The notes under the pieces are model-generated. The model searched no databases. It saw only the letters and a list, made by a program, of their open reading frames with translations, and was not told the origin of the DNA. Below, piece after piece: positions 10,367 through 21,083 of a stretch of DNA of 64,000 bases (its first letter is position 1; each line of letters starts with the position of its first letter). Origin of the DNA: Apodospora peruviana (lineage: Eukaryota > Ascomycota > Sordariomycetes > Sordariales > Lasiosphaeriaceae). The stretch lies in assembly GCA_033439685.1 (NCBI GenBank), contig JAUEDM010000003.1, forward strand, positions 588,001-652,000, given 5' to 3'. The translations under genes were made by a program, and so were the position numbers.

Positions 10367-12100
10367 ATGGGGATATCAAAGTCTTGCGGCGGATGCTTCT
10401 CCGGCTGTTTTCAGCATCTTGCCGGCCTTCCATGGAAGACGGTAGCTCTGGCTTTTCACGCAATACTATACATCACCCTGAGCGTTGTGATGCTCGTATC
10501 TGTGGACAATTACCAGGCCTACGATGTCACACACCCGACCGAGTCTCCCCAGGCACAGTCCAAACTACGGTCCGGCGACATCATCACCGCCATTTCTGCC
10601 GCAAGCTCACTGACGCAGTGGGCTGCCGGTGTGTGGGCGGGACAGGTCTTTACCAGCGGCGGCTATCTAATATGGATGAAGACGCGGGAAAGTCAGAACA
10701 AAGAGACCATCACTGACAAGATCCGATGGACCATGGAGTTCAGGTTGCCGATCAAACTGGACTGGGGGTTCGATTATACTCTCATCAGGCTGTCCATATT
10801 GATTATTATTCCCGCACTGCTAGCTAGTCCGGTGCTGAACGGAGCATTGAGTTGGAAGTCGTCTGCCGAGCTCGCCGCTCATGGGGTTACACGATCCGGG
10901 AATCCTGGGGCGCAGTTCTGGAACTGGAACTTCCTGAACTCGCCGAGGGCAATTGATGCGTGGGAGTCGGATGAACTGTGGAAGGCGGCATCGATGGCCA
11001 ACATTGCCTGGGAGAACGGGACAAGATACAATGCGGATGGCGAGCAGAGACAAAGACAGGCATGCCGGCACGTCGTCACCCACGCCCAGTTTCAGCCCGG
11101 CGCCAAGCTCTACAAGGCCACCATCCCTTGCATTGTGGTCCACAGCGTCTCGTGGCCGACAGAACCAATGCCGGACAACGTTGGGCGTATATTGAACTCG
11201 TCCACCATGGTCAGCGTGAGTCAGCGCCGTGATCTGCGGCAGCAGGTTGTTGGTGCAGCCACTATCTTCGACCCGACGAACCAGATCCTGCCCCTCCCTC
11301 CCGTTCTCGGGGGCAGCAACATCACCTACGGGAACTACACCGTGGTCATCTCGCAGCCCGTATACCCGACGCCCTTCAGATGGGCCGGCACCATGACGGC
11401 CATCGTCAAGATCAAGGCCACCCACGCCTTCTACCCGTACATGGAAGACATTTTCGGAATGGAGCGCCCCAACAACAATGTCTCGCTCGGCAACACTGTG
11501 ATTTTCGACTCGGAGAAAGGCGAAGTGCTCCCCGAACAGACCTTCACCTACCTCCACATCAACTTCACCGCCGGTGTCGTCAATCCAGCGACGAGCACGT
11601 ATGTAAAAGCGGATGCTGTCGAGGCCGACTCTTACAACTACGGTAACGACACAGATGGCGTCGATATTCGCCCGGCACCATGGGTGAGAGAGGCTCTGTA
11701 CATGACATCGGACGTGATGTCGTGCCTAGCCTCGGCGAACTCGACACTGGTGCCCACGTGGCACAACCTGGAACAATACACCGAGACGATGCTACGCTTC
11801 TCGTACATGGCTTCGTGGACCTACCTCCAGCACTCGTACGACCCCAACAGCACCGATCTGCGGGTCGACATATACGAGCCCCGGCTCCAGGCGGTCGTCA
11901 CGCGGTGGCGGGTGGTTCTGTGGCTTGTCATCAACGCGGCCCTCTCGTGCTCCTGGCTAACCATGGCTGTCTTGCGGCGCAGGAACGAGGAGCTCGTGGG
12001 GGTGAGTGGCGTTGCCGATTTCCTGCTACGGTTGTATGAGCACTTTGACTTGACTCGTGAAGAGGAGGAGGAGGTTCAACCCTCAGGAGAACCAGGATAG
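10367..12100 (+). CDS. Multi-pass membrane protein with large extracellular loop, unknown function
   Basis: Single exon of 577 residues. The ATG at 10367 is used because the frame opens one codon earlier only by GTG. Hydrophobic segments lie near residues 25-48, 80-105 and 135-165, with a final one near 520-545 (VVLWLVINAALSCSWLTMAVL). Between the third and fourth is a domain of about 350 residues with many N-glycosylation sequons (NGTR, NSST, NITY, NYTV, NVSL, NFTA, NSTL), which indicates an extracellular or lumenal loop. The tail is acidic (REEEEEV). The arrangement of three TM helices, a long glycosylated loop and one TM matches the gene at 47991-49877. I do not recognise an enzymatic motif. 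A plasma-membrane or vacuolar role is inference. Confidence 0.7.
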   Translation: MGISKSCGGCFSGCFQHLAGLPWKTVALAFHAILYITLSVVMLVSVDNYQAYDVTHPTESPQAQSKLRSGDIITAISAASSLTQWAAGVWAGQVFTSGGYLIWMKTRESQNKETITDKIRWTMEFRLPIKLDWGFDYTLIRLSILIIIPALLASPVLNGALSWKSSAELAAHGVTRSGNPGAQFWNWNFLNSPRAIDAWESDELWKAASMANIAWENGTRYNADGEQRQRQACRHVVTHAQFQPGAKLYKATIPCIVVHSVSWPTEPMPDNVGRILNSSTMVSVSQRRDLRQQVVGAATIFDPTNQILPLPPVLGGSNITYGNYTVVISQPVYPTPFRWAGTMTAIVKIKATHAFYPYMEDIFGMERPNNNVSLGNTVIFDSEKGEVLPEQTFTYLHINFTAGVVNPATSTYVKADAVEADSYNYGNDTDGVDIRPAPWVREALYMTSDVMSCLASANSTLVPTWHNLEQYTETMLRFSYMASWTYLQHSYDPNSTDLRVDIYEPRLQAVVTRWRVVLWLVINAALSCSWLTMAVLRRRNEELVGVSGVADFLLRLYEHFDLTREEEEEVQPSGEPG

Positions 12101-12324
12101 TCTCAGGTTCGTTGAATGATGGAATCATAATTAATTTACCACCTATATCATAATCACAGTGTGACGAATTTTGTTGGTCCGTGATCCGGTGGTCGCTGTC
12201 GAAATACCGTAGAATGTGAATGTCCGCTAAGGGGTCAAGTGGGCACCAAGAACGACACTTGGCAAGGAGAGCAGTGCCAACAAGAGAAAAGGAAAAAAGC
12301 AAAAAAGGAGGAAGAGAAAAAACG

Positions 12325-12361
<37 letters not shown>

Positions 12362-13064
12362 AAAAAAGAATACGATGCATGTATGGCTTCTGGTTCCTGG
12401 CCAGCAAGACAGTCGCCCAGCGGGTTGCTGTTGCATGTGTTATTGCCGCGTCGTATCATTGTATGGGATGTCGGGCGAATCAGGTAAAGAACTCCGGCCG
12501 CGGTAGCAGCCATGCAACACACACACACAATCAAGAAGTGACTGTTCCGCGTTGGCACTTAATCTCGCCCGTCCAGCACGCACGCACTCACTTTAATTCA
12601 AACGGCGCGAAGGACCTTTTGCTCACGATTTCCCTAGACGTCTGGTGGTTATGGATTCAAGGGTAAGTAAGGGCTGGGTAAGGGGCAAACATGGGCATTC
12701 AGGGGTTCAGGGGTAAGGAAGGGTAAACAATCCAGGCGCCACAGCCGCATGAGACAAAGATACCAAGATATAATTTAATTTGTGAACCCGCCTCATCTCC
12801 GCCAGGTCCCCAATCTCAGACCTTAAAGCAACCACCGCCAATAACAAGAAATAAACGATAAAACTAAAGTACTCCGCAACGCAGCCACTCATGCAACCTG
12901 TGTGTGTGTGTGCCCACCAAAAACTCTAGCTATATGTGCTTGTGACCATGATCAACCGAAACCACCTTGACCATCGCCGACCAAACCCCCCAATTCCATT
13001 TCCATGTCCATGATCTTCCGTTTGTTTCCATTCCATTTGCAGACGCCAAATCGACACATCTTAA
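12101..13064. other. Intergenic with long poly-A and (TG)n tracts
   Basis: No gene is supported. A purine-rich stretch at 12280-12370 contains an uninterrupted A35 run (12325-12359), and a short (TG)n tract lies near 12899-12911. Apparent Lys- or Phe-rich open frames here are products of the homopolymer. Confidence 0.6.
12325..12359. repeat. A35 homopolymer
   Basis: An uninterrupted run of 35 A lies inside an A/G-rich tract, downstream of the membrane-protein gene ending at 12100. Its exact length is prone to sequencing and replication error. It could be the tail scar of a retroposed sequence, but no target-site duplication was recognised. Confidence 0.8.
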
Positions 13065-13952
13065 CTAATCCTTGGTAATATAAAGAAAAACAACCGGCTT
13101 CTGACCCATATGTCCTGTACGAGACTGATCCCAACCAAGCTCCTTGCACGTCTTGGACAGCATGCCCTTGTCGTCGGCCCGGATAAAGATACCACGGTAC
13201 CAGGTGCCATTGCCGCCCTGCACGACTTCGGAGAGTTTATTCTTCTTTTTGTCGGGGTTGGTCGCCCCGAAACCCTGCAGCAGCTCTGCTACTGTCGTGT
13301 TGACAGGCACATGACACGCGTGAAACGGAATGACCACGTTGGGTGGCTGCTGCCACGGCGGGACGCGGCCGCATTTGAGGACATGAATCTTGGTGTGCTC
13401 GGGGGGGAAAAAGTAGTTGTAGCCCGGCTCGCAGCCGACGCCGCCGGTGCTGTTGGTCATATTGGCCGCCGGCATGTTGGGGTTGACGGACGGGTACGGC
13501 TGCGGAGCGCGGCCGCTGCCGTGCAGACCCGAAGTGTAAGCGTAGGGCCGCTGCGTGACTGGTGTCGCGCCCATCGTGGTGCCCATGGCTGGGGGTGCTG
13601 GTGCGGCTGGACCCATGGGCATTGGCATTGGCATGGGGATATAACCTGGCATCGGGGCCGGAGGAGGAGGCGGGACAGCTTGGGGTATATAGTATGGAAC
13701 CTGTACGATATGGTGGTTGCCATAAGCATAAGAAACAGGAGGAGAACAGATGGGCGGATGGAAGCTTAGAAAAGGGGTAGCACCCACCGCTGGAACAGGA
13801 GCTGACTGGAAGCCGCCCGGGTAGCCGGTGGGTATGCCGTAAGGATTGTTCAAACCCATGGGACCGCGCTGGTGGTTTCGAGGCGGAGGCGGGCCCTGGT
13901 CCCTGCCGTAGGCCGGGTTGGATCCGCCACCGGGAAAGAATGCGGTGGCCAT
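13065..13952 (-). CDS. Pro/Gly/Tyr-rich protein with conserved C-terminal domain, unknown function
   Basis: 295 residues with no intron needed. The first ~170 residues are low complexity: proline runs, a (PM)n stretch PMPMPMPMG, and many Tyr/Gly. The last ~120 residues look folded (KIHVLKCGRVPPWQ, VIPFHACHVPVNTTVAELLQ, GNGTWYRGIFIRADD, VVFLYITKD). The spacing hints at a ubiquitin-like or other small beta-rich fold, but I cannot name a family. The start ATG at 13952 is only 27 bp after the stop of the next gene (13980) and is in the same reading frame. The two could be one interrupted gene or two very closely packed genes. Role unknown; the disordered front suggests a scaffold or RNA-associated protein, which is inference. 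Confidence 0.6.
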   Translation of the reverse strand: MATAFFPGGGSNPAYGRDQGPPPPRNHQRGPMGLNNPYGIPTGYPGGFQSAPVPAVGATPFLSFHPPICSPPVSYAYGNHHIVQVPYYIPQAVPPPPPAPMPGYIPMPMPMPMGPAAPAPPAMGTTMGATPVTQRPYAYTSGLHGSGRAPQPYPSVNPNMPAANMTNSTGGVGCEPGYNYFFPPEHTKIHVLKCGRVPPWQQPPNVVIPFHACHVPVNTTVAELLQGFGATNPDKKKNKLSEVVQGGNGTWYRGIFIRADDKGMLSKTCKELGWDQSRTGHMGQKPVVFLYITKD

Positions 13953-13979
13953 TATATCAACAGGCGTTGTTGATTCGGT

Positions 13980-14787
13980 TTAATAGTGGTAGGAAGGGTA
14001 TTGGTATGAAGGCTCGTGTTCCCAAACCCAACCACCGTGATGAGGTTGCCAGACGTATCTTTGCCAACCCCAGCCGTGGTGAGGGTGAAAGCTGTATCTC
14101 CGCTCGGAGGGATTGCTAGTACGTCGCTCCTCTTCTGGCCAGTCGCGTTCTCGATGAGCGTTGTATGTTAGGCGTGAACTGTAGCTATGTAGAGGCAGTG
14201 ACGGTGGTGTAGAAGGCGGTTGCCGATAATACTCGGCTTCTTCCTCTTCCACGTATAACGGAACCCCAGGAGGCGGGAATCCGTGACTAGGCTCTTCAAG
14301 GTCGAAGTCGGTTAGATAGTCAAAAATGGAATCTCCCACGAGACGGCGATGCTGCTCGTTGAGCTCCTCGGCTGTGGGAGCGCGGTGTACGCCTGGAGAG
14401 GGAATCGTGAGTCAAAGGACCATTGTTGATTTCACCCTTGGGATTGAAATAATCCCGGAAAGGCCGGTGAGGTGCAACAAAACTTACTATCCTCGGAGGT
14501 TTCGCTGGCACTATCTTCCTCAAACCACCAGAGCCGCGGGTGGCGATCGGCAATGAGGATCTTGATCTCCCACAGGTTTGTTCCCTCGTCGTCAAAGAAG
14601 GCCCCCACTATAAACTTTGCCCAGTAGAATGGGTTGTGACTAGCGATGGAGACAACGTAGACCACACAGCGAGCGATTGGGTAGGGAAGATCAACGTCAA
14701 CCTCAATCTCCTCGATCCCGGAAGACGCCACCTTCGCTGCTTGAAGGCCCTCCCGAGTACACGAGAGGAACGATTCCCAACCGGAAA
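13980..14787 (-). CDS. Hypothetical protein, 5' end unresolved
   Basis: Two exons are clear on the minus strand: about 14787-14488 and 14392-13980. They are joined through GTAAGT...CTCCAG with frame kept (EDS-VHRAPTAEELNEQHRRL). At least 236 residues. The first exon encodes GWESFLSCTREGLQAAK..., IEVDVDLPYPIARCVVYVVS and HNPFYWAKFIVGAFFDDEG. The second is acidic, then Trp/His/Tyr-rich (HHGWGWQRYVWQPHHGGW) and ends YPSYHY. An acceptor (CACCACAG) precedes the first exon, so at least one upstream exon exists between about 14820 and 15240. I could not settle its start; the nearest donors give the wrong phase or an intron that is too short. Family not recognised. Its stop is 27 bp and in frame with the next ORF downstream. 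Confidence 0.5.
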
Positions 14788-16901
14788 CTGTGGTGAGTGT
14801 GGTTAGCCATAGCTGTTACTAATTGACATGTTTGAAATGGGTGATAGGCTGTGGAAAGTAAACAAGAGCCAAGCCGGCTAGCAAATTCATATCCTTTTGC
14901 ATGTCGACCGCATCCCAGGCCACAAGAAAAAGTAGTTACAACAGGTGAACTGAAAGATCAAAGACCGGTTGCCAGGGCGGAAATTGTAAAATGTGATAGG
15001 ACGGTGTGAAAGAGGTAAGGAGATGGCGCACACCGGGCAAAACTTACCAAGATGACAGGATGAAGATGGCGACAATAGCAAAGATGTTTTTGCTTCGTAC
15101 GAGACCGAGTACCTTGCTGTGGACGAGACTCTATCTCGATATAGATAGAAGAAAACCTTGAGTAATTCTCACGACGGTTGGCACGTTTGGCTGAGATATG
15201 TGACAAAAAAAAAAAAAAGGACGAAGAAAGAGACATGCCGTTGGAAAAAGTCTCTTAAATAGACGGAGAAGAACGATGGAAGCCAAATTGGTTATGAAAT
15301 TATGCCCGCAACGATGATGACAAGAAACCTGTTGAGATGCTTGACGCAGAGTCGAGATGCCAGATCTCGATTACCAACAAAGGAGCCCCTGAGCCCCTGA
15401 TGTTGGGACCGCTATCATCATGTTGTACCAAAGCATCCCATGGGCGGATGCGAGGGGGATTTGAATTGTCTAATGATCCATGAATTCCATTAGGCAGGTC
15501 TCTGAGCCACTGCCTAACTACGCGTGAGCCGGCCAGCTCGGAAAGCTGCGGAAATCTGCCGCGCATCCCATCGATCGGATGGAACTTGGCTTGTTGACCA
15601 GGTTGGTGTGACAAGCTTGTGACGCACATTGAGAGGAGACCTCGTCAAGCCAGATGGAATCAATGGGCGGTCAATAGAAATATCTCATCACATCGAGAGA
15701 GTTATAATATTGCGTAATTCACAACCACTGCCAAAGCCCATGCGCGTTCATTTCCTCTTTCATGGGGTGAAATACCTCCCTTCAGACATTTCTTTGAGGA
15801 TCCACCATAATTCATGATCAATGCCAGCAGTTTTTCATCCAAACGAGTGTTTACTGCGCCCCTATTGTCGTCATTTATTTACCGCCGAGCTCCCCGTGTC
15901 GTGACGATGGGTTATTGCCGGTCGCCGTCTGTTCGGTCTGCAATTATCCACTATAGTCGTCTGAATATTTCCATCGTAGCGAAGACCGATCCACCGGCGC
16001 CATTCCGGAGATGGGTGTGACACACAAGCGGATGCTCAAACAGACTGCGGCGGTCTTTGCGGTTCGTACGGGATTGATCATGGATGGCTAAGATAACAAA
16101 CTTTCTGTGCCACACGGCTACAGTCTGTAAATAATGTAGATCATCCAGCTGATATAGTACTTGCGCCGCCCTCAGCCAGATATGCCAATTGCTGGATACA
16201 AGTTGTGTGGTGGTTGACTGAACTGTGCGCACCAAGCAAGGGGTCTATCTCTATATCGCATCGTTGAATCCCCACGGAGATGGCCTACCAAGTGAGTAGG
16301 TATACAGACCTGTCAGAGAAGTCGTAAGGTGGAATGTCAAACAATTTAATTGTCACTATTGTCCAATATCGCCAATCTACCTCATCCAGGCCTACAAAGC
16401 AGGAACGAGTGCCTAATCCCGCCATTTACCAATTACACCGGACAATAAACGCTAGTAATTTCCAATAGGGAAGTGAAGATTGGTCACATTGGTGTCGTTC
16501 GCCTCCTCTGCCAATTCATGATTTAAAATTGACACAAACAAGCTTGACGTCATGTTCTGCGGCGTTCCTGGCGAGACCCATCCGGCTTGCGCCCAGATCA
16601 GATCTCCATACTCTTTGACCCTAAAAACCGGGGAAACTTGGGAGGTCCCGAGAACTAGGTCGGGAATGACATGTCGATTCTCCTGACTGGAACTGACAAG
16701 AAGAAGTGATTGACATGGGACCGTTGTGAATCCCTTCTAAGGGGAACAGGTGATGGTGGCGTGAGCCCACCTTGCTGACCATCAGCAAGGATATTAGAGC
16801 GACAAAATCCATTGTATGGCAAAAACAGAGGAAGCAACCGATTTCGATAAACTTCAAAACGTTCTTCGACTACGAAACTTGGTATAATATACGAGAGAAA
16901 T
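14788..16901. other. Probable 5' leader of the minus-strand gene, then intergenic
   Basis: Between 14820 and 15240 the minus strand has splice-like signals (a GTAAGTTTTG donor near 15049, a CTTTCAG acceptor near 14954). These probably belong to the leader or first exons of the preceding gene. An A14 run is at about 15205-15218. From about 15300 to 16880 no supported gene was found. A TATA-like TATAATATA at 16883-16891 lies just before the lectin-like gene. Confidence 0.4.
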
Positions 16902-18149
16902 ATGCCATCAGATGTAGCTTTCCAGCAGGTGTCTGGGGATATTTACTTTGAAGGTAGGGAAGGCTCCTGTACTTCGTTGCACATTCATCAATGGTCAAAT
17001 GCTTACATTTGAGGTTGAACAAAAGGAACACCGTCTGTGTGTTAGTACGTTTTCTTTCTCATCTTGGGATAACCAAATTTTACGTGAGGTTGCTGATAAG
17101 GGGCCCGTTCCGGACAACAACTCAAAAGCACCGGTGTCGACACAACCCACGTCTTTGTCAGCGGTTGGGATGGACAGATCTGGCACTCGCGATTTCGAAG
17201 CAGAATCGACCGCACTTGGGGTCCTTGGGAGTCACTCGGCGGCAACGCCGACGGGAACGTGACCGCCTTGACGGGCTACGGGCCCACCTACTACGTTTTC
17301 GTGCGCACCAAGACCAACACCGTCCAGGGGAACCGGTGGAACGGTGGGGAATGGGACGGTTGGGTCGAGCTCCCCGGCGTGACGGTGTTGTCGAACGTCA
17401 GCGCCGTCGCGTCGGGCGGCGGCGACAGCAACAGCCCAGGACCAAGCCCAGGACCGGCCCGGGTTGATCTCTTCGTCCGCGGTTCCGATTGCGCGATCCG
17501 TCACCTCGCCATCCAGGAACCCGTCATGTGGCCAACCAGTCTCACCGAACAGGGCTGGGAGATCATCGGGGCCGGGTTCCCAGTGCCATTGCCGATGCTG
17601 GGCACGCCGCAGGCGCTCGTCTGTCCGGACTACGAGGGGAACCAGCTGATCCACGTGTTCACGCGGTCGGTCGACGGCGAGGTCTGGCTGCGCAGGATGA
17701 ACGTGGCCACGCTGGCGTGGGACAGCTGGCAGAACCTGCACGGCAAAGTTATCAACGACCCGATCCCTTTGTTACTGTTTCCCGGAGCCATCGACCTCAT
17801 CTCGCGGGGCACGCGCAACCAGTTTGCGCACACATTCTGCGCCATGGACTGGAACCCGTGGAGGTACCATGAGGACCAGCTGTCCGGGCCGATCGCGAGC
17901 GCCGCGGCGCTGTCGTACCTGAGCTCGGAGATCAGGACGACGGACATCGTGGCGGCGCAAGGGCTGGATAATCGGTGCATGTGGAGGAGGTTGATCAACG
18001 CGAACCAGGATTGGACGCCGTGGCAGAGCCCGACGGCCGAGCCGACGATTATCACGGCGCCGCCGATTGTGATTCGCACGAGGGAGACGAGGATCTTGGC
18101 GCGCAGCGAGAAGGGGACGCTAATTGAGTGGAAGTATTCGGGGAATTGA
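16902..18149 (+). CDS. Beta-propeller lectin-like protein
   Basis: Two exons, 16902-16953 and 17101-18149, 366 residues. The intron (GTAGGG...GATAAG, 147 nt) joins DIYFEG to ARSGQQLKS in frame. Without it the downstream frame is closed by a TAA just before 17100. The body is built of repeated blades: VDTTHVFVSGWDGQIWHSR...WGPWESLGG, TYYVFVRTKTNTVQG...WDGWVEL, VDLFVRGSDCAIRHLAIQ, HVFTRSVDGEVWLRRM...WDSWQNL and DNRCMWRRLINANQDWTPW. This resembles PLL-like or fucose-lectin-like propellers that bind sugars. No signal peptide is seen, so a cytosolic or non-classically secreted lectin is likely. Sugar specificity cannot be read. A TATA-like element is 11-19 bp upstream of the ATG, which is unusually close, so the start could lie slightly later or transcription may begin elsewhere. 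Confidence 0.65.
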
Positions 18150-18720
18150 GGTTGTTAGGTAAGGTATTCATGTTGAGCGCCGGGGAGGCTTTTGCCGAGG
18201 GATGTTGCGAAGAACCACTGTATGATGTAAGGAGAAGTGCGGGACTACGGAGCATGGATCCGAAGAGTGAAATTTACATGTAAATTTCGGCGTCATTACG
18301 TATTTCCAATCAACCCCCGGATGTGTTGTTCTGTATCCACTTGGGGAGACCAGACACGCAAAAGGTTTCCAAGAACATGTCAACACCAGGAAACACTTAA
18401 CAAGTCAACTTTGTCGTTCCATTGAATAGGACGTGTAAACACTTACTTGCTCTCCAAGACCAAAAAGCATGTGTTAATCGACCAACAAGTGGTGGCTTCA
18501 CTAGCCCCACTGTGTTCCGTACCACCCACGGCACGCGACAGGCTGCAGCGCTGCCCGAGAGACGTGATGCCCCGCCATTCCAACACCACAGCTCCCCCCC
18601 CCCTCCAGTCCGTTGGGGTGTCACAAGCCAGGACCTGTGAGCCGCTGGCCACCAGTCGTCCTCGTTCGTTGTACACACACCTATAATCAGTATCTTGGTA
18701 CCTCACCATCATTACCCCGG
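18150..18720. other. Intergenic
   Basis: Spacer between two plus-strand genes. CTATAATC near 18682 may serve as a TATA element for the ankyrin gene. No other structure was seen. Confidence 0.35.
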
Positions 18721-19539
18721 ATGTCGACGAGACAACTACCAATGCTGGCTGACCCAGAACGAGCAAGATGTAAGATACAGCCAGACATATCCCTACCAAA
18801 TGTCCTGCTGACCGTCGCTGTGCTGTGCAGGATCGAGCCCTCGATCCGCCTCCGTCGCGCCATTCACGCCAACGACGCGTTGCTCGTCAAACGCATCCTC
18901 CAGTCGCACCCGCACCTGCTACACAACCCCGACTTCGCGTCGGCCACGGGCAACTCGAACTCGAACCTCCACCTCGCCGCCTCGCTCGGCCACCTGTCCG
19001 TATGCAAGGTCCTCGTCGAGCTCGGCCACGAATCCGGCGGCCCGGCGCTCAACGACGATAACCAGACCGCACTGATGCTCGCCGCCGCCGCCGGCCACAC
19101 CGACGTCGTCCACTTCCTCTGCGAGCACGATCCCAAAACCGTCATGCGCCAGGACGTCCACGGCCGCGACGCGATCATGGAGGCGAGCCTTTATGGTCAT
19201 GACACCGTGCTGCAGCTGCTCCTGACGTACGCGCCCGACGGGACCCAGGCCGCGCTGGCCCAGGCCGACATGGACGGGAACACAGCCCTGCATTTTGCGA
19301 GTAGCAACGGCAATTTGCTGGTCTTGCGGACGCTGCTGGCTGCCGGGGCGGACGCGACCAGGAAGAACACGTGGAACTGGACCGCCGAGGCGTACAGCGC
19401 GACAGTGCAGGCCGAGGTGTATCTCAAGGGCCTGGTCGCCGAGGTGGAGAGACGAAAGTGGCGGGCGCCGCCCGAGGAGACTGCAAAGAAGACACCTGGG
19501 CTGAGGTTGGTGGAGAATGATGCCGGGGTAGGGGATTGA
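18721..19539 (+). CDS. Ankyrin-repeat protein
   Basis: 272 residues from ATG 18721 (MSTRQLPMLADPERAR). Ankyrin repeats fill residues ~40-240: IRLRRAIHANDALLVKRIL, SNLHLAASLGHLSVCKVLVE, QTALMLAAAAGHTDVVHFL, RDAIMEASLYGHDTVLQLLL and GNTALHFASSNGNLLVLRTL, each with the usual helix-turn-helix signature. It is a protein-interaction module with no catalytic domain and is probably cytosolic. A GTAAGATAC...GTGCAG pair between 18770 and 18831 looks like a 61-nt intron sitting exactly before the conserved block IEPSIRLRRA. Removing it would create a stop, so I kept the uninterrupted frame; the N-terminal ~35 residues are the least certain part. The tail is charged (EVERRKWRAPPEETAKK). Confidence 0.75.
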   Translation: MSTRQLPMLADPERARCKIQPDISLPNVLLTVAVLCRIEPSIRLRRAIHANDALLVKRILQSHPHLLHNPDFASATGNSNSNLHLAASLGHLSVCKVLVELGHESGGPALNDDNQTALMLAAAAGHTDVVHFLCEHDPKTVMRQDVHGRDAIMEASLYGHDTVLQLLLTYAPDGTQAALAQADMDGNTALHFASSNGNLLVLRTLLAAGADATRKNTWNWTAEAYSATVQAEVYLKGLVAEVERRKWRAPPEETAKKTPGLRLVENDAGVGD

Positions 19540-20101
19540 GAAGCCAAAGAGATGACTTGAGGTATTTGGAATGATTGCCATCAGGTGAATAAACGGCAGG
19601 CCACGACACTCTAGATTCGCGAGGGATGATTCATCTGGCGGTCTCTGGGTGGATGGGTCGAAGCGCCGAGCCATGCGTGAAGGAGAGTTCTAAGCATGAT
19701 GGGGGCTTCGGAGCCCCGGGGGGAGGAGCGTTTTGGGAAGGGATTGGATGGCCTTCCTACCCGCATAATCGCTGTCGAAAGACCGAGTGATCTGCTACTG
19801 GGTGCTACGGTGAGAAATGTTCAAGTGACCTGGCTATGGGATAGATATCCAGAATGGAACAGTGTCGACATTCGGAGGCATTTTCGAGCTGATTATGTTG
19901 AGAGGCGTTGTCTTTCAAGAGGGGACCGCCCGCAAGATCCAGCGTCTGGGTGACCAGGTACATTCCGGTTTGGTGAAGGAAAAAAGGGGCCGCTCCTTGC
20001 CGAATGGCGGATCTATCCCTGGCAGCAGAAGAAGCAAAAGAAACATTAGGTTGTGCGTAAAAAGCAATTCCCATATTTAATATAAGGAAAGCTCTCTTCA
20101 G
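19540..20101. other. Intergenic
   Basis: Spacer between the converging ankyrin gene and the four-TM gene. No supported gene or structured element was seen. Confidence 0.4.
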
Positions 20102-21083
20102 CTAGGCACGAATGTGCACCGGTCTCGGGCCCCTGATTGGCGACGACGAGGCCCGACTTTCTAGGTCACTGTCCTTCTTGCTTCTTTCCAGCAAGTTGCT
20201 TCTCATTACGCGCAACCTGTCGAGCCCGTCAACGATGAAGAATAGCGTCAGCATGGCGATGATTCCAGCGAGGCCCATGGCGACCGACTCGGCCAGGAAG
20301 TGCTTGTAACTTTTCGACTTGGTCATCAGTCCGCCGGGCCCCAAAGTCAGCAGCACCGGGCAGGCGACGGCGTAGCTGAAAACGACTGACCGCACCACCA
20401 GGGCTCGTATCACTTGTCCCCTTTTCATTCTCCTACGTCTTGAGCCGGCTTTGTCCGTGGATGCGGCGTTGGTGGCGTCGACCACGTTCACCCACTCTTG
20501 GAGGCCCATCCAGAGGAAGGTCAAGACACCCTGTTTTGCGTCCGAGTTAGCACACACTCGCAACAAAGTATGACTCTCATGGCAAGTGATGTACCAGTGG
20601 CATGGCAAAGAATAGCAGCCCAATGGGGTCGGTATCTTCATTGCCAACTTTGAACCGTCTCTGCTTTCGCGTAGGCACGAGCGCTACGATGACGAGAGAA
20701 AGACCGGCAACAAGGAGGATGATTTCGAACACGTCCAGGATGCGATCCTAAAGCCGCCTGATACCCGATTTTTGGGAGCGATCTGGCGGGATTGATGGAG
20801 GGAACGGGTTCGCTGAGCTGCTGCACCGGCTTGCGAGGCTGGTCGTTCGCCTCAGTTGTCGATGGAGGGATTGGCTACGCCTGGCGACGGTAGTGTCGCT
20901 CTGGTCCCGAGGTCCTCGCCCACGTCCAGTGTTGTTGAGACTTGCGCCTGAGCCACTCCGGGGAAGGATTCTGTCCGGCTGTGTATCCCGGTTCTCGCTG
21001 CTCCGGCGGATGGCTGAGTCGGCGCTGGACCGGGGAGGAGGAAGTACGACCCCGGATTGGCGACCAGTAGGGTAATTCAGCAT
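20102..21083 (-). CDS. Four-TM membrane protein, interrupted by one in-frame TAG
   Basis: The certain exons on the minus strand are 20747-20595 and 20530-20102, joined by GTACAT...AACAG (branch GCTAAC). They give DRILDVFEIILLVAGLSLVI..., DPIGLLFFAMPL-GVLTFLWMGLQEW, RALVVRSVVFSYAVACPVLL and ESVAMGLAGIIAMLTLFFIV: four TM helices, then a charged tail (MRSNLLERSKKDSD). Immediately upstream and in the same frame, 21083-20751 encodes a 111-residue Arg/Ser/Pro-rich segment from ATG 21083 (MLNYPTGRQSGVVLPPP). It is separated from the TM part only by a TAG at 20750-20748. No ATG follows the TAG before the second TM helix. Either an unrecognised intron removes the TAG, the gene carries a nonsense mutation, or the true first exon is elsewhere. 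Function unknown. Confidence 0.55.

Noticed and set aside
12220..12666. Lys-rich (plus) and Phe-rich (minus) open frames
   Set aside because: Generated by the A35 homopolymer and flanking A/G tract; no evidence of a gene.
15300..15629. 109-codon minus-strand ORF
   Set aside because: No recognisable domain. The frame starts only with a near-cognate or weak context and shows no continuation.
18770..18831. Possible intron in the ankyrin gene (GTAAGATAC...GTGCAG)
   Set aside because: It has good-looking ends and lies before a conserved block. However, splicing joins T to GA and makes a stop, so the uninterrupted frame was kept.
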